A DNA stretch of 64,000 nucleotides, from NCBI RefSeq assembly GCF_000524195.1, contig NW_020170463.1, positions 243,830-307,829 of the forward strand. Direction: 5' to 3'. The stretch is from Echinococcus granulosus (taxonomy: Eukaryota; Platyhelminthes; Cestoda; Cyclophyllidea; Taeniidae). A program made the translations under genes and the position numbers. Below, in pieces: positions 38,389-50,300 of this stretch. Each line of letters begins with the position of its first letter. The first letter of the stretch is position 1. Below the pieces are notes generated by a model. That model saw nothing but the letters and a program-made list of their open reading frames with translations. It was not told where the DNA came from and searched no databases.

Positions 38389-41300
38389 GTGAGTTTTGTT
38401 TTTAGATCTTGTAGTTATATTTGTATATCCTTCAATTGTCCCTTGTTTCAGTCTCTTGGAAGTATACACAAACCTTGGTCGTGGACACCTGAGTAGACTG
38501 TAAAGGATTTTAAAATGCAGAATATAAGGAAGCTTTACAGAGCTCTGCTCATGATGTAGTGCACGGGATTGAGACCATAGCAAAAGGACGGCGTAGCTTA
38601 GGGTTTTTTAGTGAATCTCTTTAGATTGGCCCCCGGACAGGTTCTTTTCTTCATCTCTGGAATTATAATTTGTTTTCTCACTCTTACCACCACTTTTGTG
38701 CCCGGGTTATTTTTGAGAACATAATCAGGCATATGATTCTGAGAGCAGATTTTTGTAAACATGCAGAAGGATTGGAGGACTAGTAGCTTTGATCGCATGA
38801 GTGGGGCTTATACTGCCTGTGTGTGGGTCGGATCCCAGGAGACCAAAAGGGTCCATTCTATTACGCAGGTCCGTCAGTTGATGTGTATCATCTAGGCTTA
38901 CGTGATAACTCACACTGTTGCAATGCATGTGTAGTTGAGGCAACTCTCCTTGCGCTAAAACTCTATTCTCTACTCTTTCGAGTGACATGGATTGTGCATT
39001 TTGAACTGAGAAAATTGGGAGTAATTTACTCGAAGCGATCTCCTTAATGCTGGCTGAATTAACAGTATTTCTTATCATACACCGACTTCCCAGTATTTTC
39101 AAATGCTCTTTTCAATGCTTGGTTTGTTTCTACAGGCGGCGCGTAGCCTCACCCGTGTTTCCATTTAAAGTGTTCTCATACACCACGAATATCTTCGCCC
39201 GTCAATCAACAAAATTTAATTTCTTTAGATGAAAAAAGATTCCAGTGAAGATTCCTTTACAACACGTCGCCGGAGACGAAATAAGCTGCACAACTCTCTC
39301 CCAACTGGTTATCAATCTGTGAACGACCTAAAGCGTCGTTCCCGACGTCCTACCCTCGCCCCCTCTTCCTCATCGTCATCTTCAAGCTCTTCGTTGAACA
39401 TCTGTGGTGACAACGCCTATGCGGCCCTCTCCTCTGACGAATTTTGGCCAATTGCGGTGTCGAAACCGCGGGATCGGGTGTGCCGACGAAGTCGTACAAG
39501 GTCGCTGAACCCGCGAAGGAGACGAAAGACCCCCGCATCGGACTCTTTGACGGACACCGCTCCCGTTGACGCTGAAGCTGATGGTGACGACGAGGAAGAG
39601 GAAGCAAGGGCTGTTGACGCCCTGGCAATGCGTCTTCAACCCATGCTAGCGGAGGGCAGGGCTGCTGAAGTACAGACCATTCTGCTGAAGGCGTTGACTA
39701 GACCTGAAACGCGGCAACGGGCGCTGAGTTTGCTGGACTATTTGACCAGTGAGGGTGCCATTTTCGCCCTTCAGAACCGTCAACAGGTATGTTGAACATG
39801 AAGGAATCCACATTCAGAATGAGTAAGCTCACTATGATTTAGTAATAAATACGCAAGACAGTTGATATCACTAGACTTTAATCGGTAAATTTGTCTGGAA
39901 CTTTTTCTTATTCTTATGTCCGCGCCCCCTCATTGACCATAATTGCTAGCCGATTACATTGTGTTGGGACTCTAAATTTACATCTAGAACACTAGGTGTG
40001 TTTTAATCCCTTGGAAACGGTTTGTCGGAATGTTTGTTCCTAACCTGAACTGAACCTAGTTATCCTGTGCATAACTTGAGTATTTCATTGTCATTCTCGT
40101 CGATTTAAGTACGTAGTACCTTTTTCCTGAGGTTAAGTGGGCTCGTATGTCCATTATCTACCAGTTCCCCATTCGTCTGGTGCTGTTTTGAATGGTGCAA
40201 CTTTCAAAATTCATTTCCACTACTTAGTACTCTCATTTACCGCCTTTAGCTTCGAATCTCCTGAAGGCCTTTTGTTCATTTTTTTAAATAAAAGGCATAT
40301 AAGTGCTTAATTGAAAATTCATATTGCAGCTGGACTGTTTATATGACCAGACAGAAGGATTCCACCGACGAAATTCTAGTTGTTTTTTATCCATTCACCA
40401 CCTGCTCATTGGTGTGGTAGCTTGTTTTTTTTTACGCCCGTTTTCCGCCAGTTTCTCGTAATTGTGCCGCTTTAATAGGAATAGTGTTCGGTTTTTTGCC
40501 AGTTCAACCTTCTTGTTTGTTTTCTAGCAAGTCGTGTTCACACATTTGCCGAACTTTGGTTAACACTTTCACCAGCAAAATTCAACTTGTCCGTTGTCCC
40601 CTGATGTGGTAGACTGTTGTTACTCTTGTGAACCCGTCAGTTTTCCTACTGCTGTTTTGAAACCTACTGGTCCTCATTAATAAAATTGCCTAAATTTATC
40701 ATTACTCGCGTGCTTAAGGTAAATATACTGTACTTGCTCGGCGGAGGGCTTGGGTCTTTCAAAGGATGCTATTGCCAGGTCGCTTATCATTTGTTTCACC
40801 TGAACTGGACCATCCACTGGCCCAACACATCTAGACCTAAGTACTTTCCCGACGAAATTCAAATTTTTCGTTGATTTTTTGTCTGTTTGATGAAACAGTA
40901 GGAGACGGTTATTTTTCACCGCCTTTATGGCCAGTTTTATGCTCAATTTCCCGTTAAATCAAATGAACAAAGTCCCTGTCTGCTTTGTAATTTGTTAGAA
41001 GTGCGCAAACTGGCTCACATATTTTCCCTTTGTGGCCCTTGGGAAAAGCAATTATATGGAAGGCGCGGATCTGGGTGGCTTTAAAATGGGTCTTCTCGAA
41101 GACTGTGCTAGTTACAAATTCTTCAACGGCTGTTGCAATAGCTTTTACTACCTTTATTGTTACCTTGAGGCGCAGCGCACGCTACTAATTTGGTTATCAG
41201 TACCATTGTGGACAGTTGAATCGCTATGAACAAAGCATCTGTAACCAGAACTTTTAATTAACCCTCGTGCGAGATGTCCGGTCGAGGCATGGGTAGGACG

Positions 41301-44300
41301 TTTGCTACCAACTTCACATGTATGGGACGGTCCGGTTCTTTTGTCAAGGTTCAGCATCACAAATAGATGATAAGTGGTCTTTGCCATCTGACAAATGGTT
41401 ACACAAAGTCGTCCGGAAATGACGTCATTTTTGATTCTTGAATGGAACCTTAAAAGCTCGACTAAAACGAATATTGCTTTATTCGATTACTTTGTTTCTT
41501 AATTTGCAAGATTGTAGATTGATTCTTTGACATTTTCATTACCAGCCTTTCTTGAATTATCATTTCGGGAAATGCCTTGGTTATAGGCATGATAGTGGTT
41601 ATGGAAAATTGCAACTGTTGCGTGTGTCGGGTTATGAATCTTGTATTGCCGGGTAATGACAGCGTTCGTTACCTCTTTGATCACGCATAAGCCTCATTAT
41701 TAACACTACACTCAGTTTGCGTTCTACTTTCAAGCAAAAATCTCCTTGATACATCAACCGTCGGCGTCTACGTTGAATTTGGTGACGCTTTTTCTGCTAG
41801 CAAAAACAGTAATTTAGTTTGTCTTTTAAATGAAGTCCAGTCACAGATGCATCTGACAGGAACTTCGTAAAAGCAGTTGGTAGCCAGGTTTTGGTCTACT
41901 TTGGGGTGTTTAGACATGTTCACACAATTACCGCAAAATTGGACAAATGTAGCAACAACTTATTTTGTTGCTTGAATTGATGAATAGCGCTGAGTGCCAC
42001 ATTTTTTTCGACCCCTCGCATTGGCACATTCTCGAACGATCCGAGGTATGCTATAAGCCAATTCGCTAGAGTACATCTTCCACTCTGAATTGATGCTTTC
42101 TCCAATATATTCAAGTTACCGAATGACATCTGACTCTGTACTCTCTGCGATATAAAAGTAGATGAACTGCCCTGCTTTTTTGTTACGGACGCATTCACAA
42201 TCAGCTTTGCATAGATGTACAGACCCCGATTTTACTGTCTGGGCTCGGCATCACTATTTTGTGTGGCATGTGTTCTTTACTAGTTTCTGATAACTGTAGC
42301 CCCATCGGATCGCGTCACAAAGGGGGCAGTAGTTGAATAGGTCATTCCGATGGTGGAAGTGATGGGGTGGTGGTCCATCTTCGCCTTAGGGACCGATCCT
42401 GCCAGTTATCGGGATAAATTGGTGCTTGAACGTTGTACTTGAATGTTGTTTTAAATGAACCTAACAAAGAAATTTCCATTTAGCTAATTTCATTTTTACC
42501 TCATCACATTTGCTTACTTGTTTCTTTTGTTTTCAGTGTCGTCCCTGGTATGTGTTGTCAATGCACTTTTGTTTACCTGCTTGTTTGGTCGCTTGCATCA
42601 AAAGGCTTTCCCCTTGCATTCACTTCGCCATGCATTGCTTTATGCCTTTCCCACTCCCCACTAACCGACCGACAGTGTCTCATGAAATTTTTATGATGCC
42701 TCGTCTAACCATATTCGCACTGTGTAACTCATCTAGGAGAAGGCGTATTTTTAAATTTGCCGTCGAATTCAAACTTTTTCGTATTGCTCACTGTTCTCGT
42801 GTAGACGTAGTGATGGTCATACTTAACGGAGGTTGTGTTCTCACTGGACAGCTAAGGTCTCCAATAAAATTTTGCCATCACTATTACGACGAAAGGTGTG
42901 AACGTGGGCGTCTGTGCACTAATTGTACAATATTCGTGATCATGCGGGCTCTTCAAAGTGATTCATCTGGCCACTTATTCAAGCGTGAGCTGGCGTGAAA
43001 CATGGAGTCTTACTACGAAGAGCTATTTTGGGTAGGTGGAAACCATTGCAGGCTCGGACTAGGTCTGCCTCTCCTACTATGTGAGCGCTTTATTTGACCT
43101 TAGGTGCTCGAACATGATCTCCTATTAAGTTCCAATAGTCATTGCCTCATTCCACTTTATCGAAATTACGAAATTTCCTTAATGTGTCAGCGGACCTTCG
43201 GTAACTTAAAGTTACTCATTACCTCTTGATCCACTTCTCGCTTGCTTGATGGGGAGCTGCCTGTGAGTTAAGCAAGGAACAAGAAAGATTATGACTTGTT
43301 AGAGTTGCACTTCTGTGTTATTGCTTTACTAAGCTGAGGGAAGTAGCCTCGACGCACAAAACTAGGATATCCTGATTTTATTTATTAACTAGCTATTTCT
43401 TTTACTAATCGAATTTTCCTCCATGTTTTCTGCCTTATCACAGCGCTTGCTTTGGCCCCACTAAACTGCACTAGCTACCTACCGCACCGGAAGAGCTTAA
43501 TTTTGCATTTGACATCCCCACAGGAGCTAACATAATCTCATACTTGATTTTAATGCCCATTACTCCATCCTGGTAGACTCGAACCATGAGTTTTCTTATT
43601 TTAACAATAGCCTCGACTCCTTTGTTTAATTTAGTAACTATTAAAACCTCATCCACTTCTTTTCAACGTATGCACAAACAGATTTCCCCGTAAGTCATTA
43701 ATTCTCGGTCAGTTTTTTTTTCACATGACCTTCGTTTAGTGGTGTCGAAGCAGACTGGTAAATCTCCGCTCTGCTGGAATTGAATGCTATCTCAGAGTAG
43801 TTTCTAGTGTTCAGTGCTCCATCCTTTTTCGATTATCTCAACTTTGGCTTCACTCCTTTACCTGTTAGCCTTTCGTTTATTTGACATGTAATCGTATGAG
43901 TTTAGCAAATAAAAAAAGATCGTGAACCATTCAAACTGTCGCATCACGTGGTATTTCCCCAGTGAGCTGTTTTACTTATCCACCGTATCGCATAAAACTG
44001 ATGTCTCCTTCTCTACCCTGGGAGAATCGACCCTGACCTCGAAGTATTTTATCTCGGTCATTAATCCATCCCATTTGGTTTGATATACGATTTATTTTTT
44101 TTTAATTTGGTCGTCTTGTTTGAGATTTTGCTTAACCTCACCTACGGCCTGCTTTAATCCTCCTTTGTTTACTTAATCTCTACCCGTTTTTTTTGCGTTT
44201 CGCAACTATTTATGGTATTCGTTGCCCACTAAACATACTGCACTGCTTGCTATCTCCCTTCTGAACCACGCATAAAACATTAAAACAATCCGACCATTCC

Positions 44301-47300
44301 CTAGGACCAAGCCTCCCGCAAAAGTGATACCTCTCAAAACGATGCCATCACTGCCACCACTAGCGAAGTGAGCAGCGATCTCTCACAGACCTTCGCTTCC
44401 CGACTAAAATTGGCCGGTGCTGTGGCGACCAACGACAGTGGAGACGAGGAAGACGATGACGACGACGAGAAGTCGAGTGAGGTCTTCGGCAATGCCTCGA
44501 CAACGTCTCCTCCGGGTGATGCTAAGGCATCGAGCACCACGACCACCACTGCTGCTGATGCTGCAACATCCACTGTTGTTCGGGTGATACTACCACCTGG
44601 AGGTCTGGTTGAACCCCCACCCCCTCGACTCTCGATGCCCCCGCCCAAGCCACTTCCTCCGCCTACATCTCGTTCTGCTGTTGTACCGGCGGCTGAGGAA
44701 CTTGCTCGCATTGATGGTCATGTTCTCAAGGTGAAGTCCTTTGAATTGGCTTTTATTTCGTTTGATTATAATGTTTCGATGCCTTTCTTATTTCCTCTTC
44801 CATGTGTTTTAATTCAATGTGAATTTTTTCCGATTTCATAACTTGGCATAGTGATTGTTTTATCTTTACCTCATTTTTGTTTAAACGTCTCCAGAATTTC
44901 GATGCAGTTTACTTTCTTAAAATGCAATCTTAAAGGAGCTTACCTGTTCAGTGATTCCTAATCGGTCTCATATATTAGTAAAACAAGATAGTTTTTTAGG
45001 AGAAGCAGCAGATTACCGTCAATTCTGCAGTGTTTTCCAAAGTATTTGCCTTTGTTGCTTCCTGACCAACTTAAAGATTGGACATTACAACAGTAATCAG
45101 TCTGTCAGGCAATCAAGAGGGTTCGTTTGATTTTAGACAGCTTGCTGCAATAATTTATTGTAGCCTGCAGGGATTTGTATATACGTATATGAGCAGATGA
45201 ATCGAAGGGATTCAATTCGCTCCGAAGCTGTGACTGCAGAAACTCCCTATAAAACTTGCATGGCAGTAGAGGAACGCTCTGACGATCAGAAATGTTTTCA
45301 GTTAAACACTTTGATCCTGTTAATAAACGTCCCAGAGATATGGATACGCTTCTCTCAGTAAAACTCCCCATTCTTAATCATGAAAGATGAAGGATTGTGT
45401 GTAGCACTGGATACGCTAAGATGCTGGGAGATTAGCATTTGGAGACTAACCAGTAATATTTTATTTGAATGTAATGAATAATTTACTTCGAAAGGGGCAA
45501 GTTGGGGTCATTACTGAGCAAATGAGTCCCAAATGTCAGGTCTTGACCGTTGGTAATAAACTTCAAAGAATATTCACCCTTTGCTTCTCGCTTCTTTGCC
45601 TAGTTTTATAAAAGAATCTCACCGGTTAGGCTTGTTGTTAATTGCTTTACTGAACTGCCTGTTCCCTCCTAGATGTTAAATGTGAACCCACTTCTCATAA
45701 CGGACCTGGTCTCCCAGTTAACGAAGGATAGCAGTTCTGATGTCGTAATTGTTCGGTAGGTCAATGGCCGTTTTAATCGTTTATTCTCGAGTGTTCACCT
45801 TCGCTATGTAACCTTATTGTATAGTTGTGCCGAATAGACACTAAAACACGCTTTTAAAGTGAGGTTGGAAGCAATTCTGATAAATGGCAGCAAATAACAA
45901 AAGCTCGTAAGTGATGTGTTTTCTCTCTAGACGACTGTTTCGATGGGTGACGGCGAAGAACTTTGAACTGATCGAGTACGACCCCTCCGCACCGAGCGAT
46001 TCCTTTGTAGGTATGCTCCGCAACGTTCAGATGGGTTCCCTGTCTAGGAATGAACTCTTTCATGAACTTTGTCGGTACGTCCGTCCATCGATGTCTCTAC
46101 GTCCGTGCTTTCATGACTTAATAATGTATATGCATTTATTATTGTGTCCAGCTTTGCTGGGATCTACTGTCAGTACATATCGGGTTACTCCAAGGGCGCC
46201 GGCTATCGACCGGGTATGTCGCTTAAACAGGGTTCCCTCTTTCGCAACACTTGGTTGGCTGTCTATGCAGCAGGTGGCTGGCGATTTGTCAACTGCAATT
46301 GGGCTGCTCGTTATGCCACCTTAACATGGAACTCCTTCTCCCCTGAGTGTAAGTCCTTCCATCCCTGTCAGCAATGAATTGTCCGTCTTTTTATTTCGGC
46401 AGCTGCAGAGACGGCCCCCAAATGCGACGACTTTTACTTCTTTACCGACCCCGAGCAGCACATTTTTGAGCACTGGCCGGATAATAAGGTGTGGCAGCTG
46501 CTTCACGCCAAGCCAATATCTCAGGCCCGATTCGTTTCCCTGCCTGTCCTCAAATCGGCCTTCTTTAATGCGGGGCTTTCGCTCAAAAAGCCCTATTCTC
46601 AGCGCATTGTCACCAAGAATGGTCAGGTAGGTTGGGCTGGAAAAGCTTGTTGATGTTATTGGCTTTGGGATGCCGCTTTTTCGTACCTTTCATGTTATAG
46701 TTTTATAGCTTACTTTTGATTTTGAAAATCCGACTCATAATAACGCAGTAACCCCAGTTTTTGAAGCTTTTGTCTTTTGCTGAGGAAAACCTGATCCTTA
46801 TCGCCTTTTTGCGCAGCTAAAATTTCGCAGTCGTGTTTCTTACGGCAGACATCCCAGTCAAACCGGAAGTTTTAGTTTACCAAAGAAACTGAGAGGTGTG
46901 TTTTCGATGCATTCCTCTCCTATATGTGTACGCTTATTCCAGGTTTAAAATAGTGCCCTTAAAGCTGCAATGTAGAAGGACCGATCAGGATGCTCAACTT
47001 ATTACTAGAATAGGCTTAATCTGTTTCTAGTGCTTGCTCTGGTGCGTGGTTACCGTTCCTCTTACTATCCCAGGTTAGTATCAAACTTCGAATGCCCTAC
47101 TTCGTTGGCATCTCCTGCAGCCTGGAGAACTTTGCTGATGGCAACTTTCTCAAGGGTCTCTGCCTGATCGAAGTACTCACAAAACCCCCAAATATGGTTC
47201 GTATCCAATGCGCGCCTTCACAACCGGGTCGGTATTACCTCAACATCTACGTCTTGCCTGACTGGCGGCAGGAGGATGTTCGGGAGTTGGCTTGCTCGTT

Positions 47301-50300
47301 TCAGGCAAGTCTGCACTTTGGCGCCTAAATCGGCCTTGACGACACTACACTCCGTGGTAGATCGGTAGCAGGCTCATTAGTCACCGCTCATAGATGTTGA
47401 AGGACTAGTGGCATGCGTATCGCATACCTCCTCCCCTTTCCTGAAGCTAAACCTTGGATCTATATCCTTCTTCATTTCTCCTCTTCTCCTCATCGTCTTC
47501 GTGATTTCAATTCTGTCAGGCGTGATCCTTCTGCATTACTAGCGAACATGCAGAGCCTTAGTTTGATGGAGTTCTTAAAAGTTGACGAACTTTTAACATT
47601 CCCCTTTAAGTCACTGTAAGTTTGTTCACTAGTAGCGAGTTCTTTTGCAGCGTTACAAGTCATACGGTTCTGAAGATGCGAGGCACCCTAATAAGTTCGT
47701 ATGGCTTCGTGGGTAAGCCACGACCATCAACATCATTATCCATTATATTTCTGGAGGGTGGGAAAATCTTGAAAGTTTGTTTCGCTTCGAAAACCAAACC
47801 CATTTTTCTCTGCTTCTATTAAAGCTTTACTTCCGATTTGTCTAACCTATCGGGCATGTGGTTGTTTGGGGTCAAGAGGAGGCGGAACTGCATTGTCACT
47901 CCTTTGAGTGATTCATTACCGTAGTCAAATGGTTCACTTTCAACCGTTTCTGGACTGTGGGTTCTGCTACCGTATCTTCTCCAAATAATGCAAAAAACTT
48001 GCCGAGAAGCCTCTGCAGCTTTGAAACCGACCTAAACACAGCCCGTGAAACCATCTCGAACCACATCCACTAGCTTCAGTTGGCATTTGATGATATGGGG
48101 TTCAAAGGTGCTAGAAAAGTGATGCAGAGGACAAGAAGGTAGAGTTGTAAACAGCCATTGCGACGAGCTGTATCGAAAAGCGCACGAACTTTTGCTGGTT
48201 GCCTGGCAACTTCATTATAGATGCAGTGAGGGTCTGCGAAGCTTGTAGCCAAATTGAAAAAGGCTGAAGTAGCTCGGGTAGTCAACTGTTGCGTTGAGCG
48301 CTCCTTGGACTTGACTCAATTCACTACAGATAAATATTAAGGCCTTGCTTGGCTTCCTGGCTCATTGTAAGTTAAGCATTTGTTGCCACACACTATGTTG
48401 AGCTGATTTGCACTCTTGTTTTCTGTAGCATTTGAACAAATCTGCTTTATTACCCGTTTTCCTCCTGCTTTTGGCAATGTTTTTGGTACTTATAAACCTT
48501 GATATTGTCCTTGGGACGTATTTAATGTGATGAGCGGTATGCTATAGCATGCTATGTGGGCTTTGAGATGAAGTAGCTCTTGTTTTTTCGAATAGCTTGA
48601 GCAGGCTGTGTTCTTGAAGCCCACAATTTCTGTACCACGGTTTTTGCCCTACAGAATGCTGTTAAGGGTTTTTACGGACCAGTTTGTGATGCTTGTTCGA
48701 GGATTAGCAGCACGTTCGTTATGCTCATGTTCTTTTTGCTTGGTTTACCAGTTTTCACAACTCTTTACCCGATCATTTTTTTGTTTCTGAATCCCACGGG
48801 TCGTGCCAAGTGTCAATGACGTTAAACAGCGCTTACACTAGCTTCATTAGGTGATACGCCAGATTTGGCAATGTTCATTAAGGTATTGAGTTCCCCACCA
48901 TTCTTTGCTGCTGTTGCGACTTCCCGTTAATGTAGCGTATTTCCCTTGCGAATTTACACCAAGCTCACTTAAATGCCTTCCCTCTTCTTTCCTATTAAAT
49001 GCGGTTTAGCCATAATCGAGTTTGGCCTACACTAATCTCTGGATTAGTTAATTCGTCGAGTCAAAACCCTTGTGACCGTGCCATTTTGGCTACCGCTTGA
49101 ACTTTTCCCTTCACCACTAAATCCCCAAAAAGAGCGCCTAATTCTAAGGCTCCAGGAGAACTTTTATGCGTAGATTCGCAACAGGTTGCTGATCAAATAA
49201 GTGTTTATTCTGGGGTTTCTGTTTCGTTTTTTTGATCTTATCTCTGCTTCAGTAAAGGTGTTGAGACCAAGCTTGCTTATCCTTCTTAAGCCTTCCGAAC
49301 AAATCAGTGGTATATTCATTGGAGTTCTGAGTCACTTTTGATGCATCTGAGAGGTGAGCATCTTTTTCTCAAAATGGTTACGAAATTGCAAAACATTTGT
49401 GAAATGGTATGGTGGTTTTGTTGATGGTGCAAGAAATTGTTTGCGTTTTGTCTGGACTCCTCCTACGCTTGTGCACAGGTAGGGAACGCCTTTTTTTTCC
49501 AGTTTTGCTTCCTTCCAGCCATTTCAACTGGCTCTTTAAGCAATGAGGTGCGTTCATATTTGAGGCTTTTTATGTGGTTGCCTGACACTGTCATTGTTGA
49601 CACACTTTTGCTACTTTGACGTCTGCGCATTCTCTTTCTGTTTCGCCCGTAACATAAGGTTAATTTGTTGAAAGAAGTATATTGTTAGTCTAGGAGGGCG
49701 TTGTGGGGCTTTATTATTCGCGTACGGAACGGCTGCCAGGCTGGTAGGATAGGTGGCATGCGCATAGATTTGAATAGCAGGAGGTGACAAGGGCCCGAGA
49801 AGTAGCTTACACAGTCTCTTTCCCCGTATGAGCGTTGTCATAGCACAGTATAACATAAATTATAGGCAAATGTAAAAAAAGAACTAAATTGTGTAAACTC
49901 GTTTGTCCTTGTTCTACTGAGGACTGGACACAATTAGCTTTTTCGCTTAAGATGTTCAGTTAAATACACCCTTTAAAGTAGCATCTCTGGGTGACACCCT
50001 ACTCTTACTCCTTTTTTGCTTGTTATCAAATTACCCGTAGTTTTTATGTCGTAAAAAGGCATCACTTTGTATCGTGACTACGTAAGGCAATCCATTTTTT
50101 CAGTTCCTTTTTACAGTAAAAGCACATTTAGAAACCTTGTGATATTTTTGTTCTGCAAATAATCACCGATGCAGTGCATTTTTCTTTCCCAACGAGAAAC
50201 AGGCTTGTTACTTCCGCTTTGCAAAAAGCTTTTTCCGTTGGAAGCAATGCAACTTGCATGATCGTTTAGGGGTGCAGCGATTCCTCAAATGCTTGGTGTA

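Noticed and set aside
42290..42430. Possible further LTR of the TRIM-like family (TGTAGCCCC start, GTGGTGGTCC block)
   Set aside because: Only scattered short matches; the LTR end motif is not recognisable.
42510..42998. 162-codon plus-strand open frame after a TTTTCAG acceptor in the KY/hillarin-like intron
   Set aside because: Its composition (many Cys, Phe, His, no domain) looks non-coding, and exons 2 and 3 already join in phase without it.
44334..44711. 125-codon minus-strand open frame opposite KY-like exon 3
   Set aside because: It is the mirror of the repetitive Thr/Pro/Asp coding sequence on the plus strand, which has supported splice sites and continuity.
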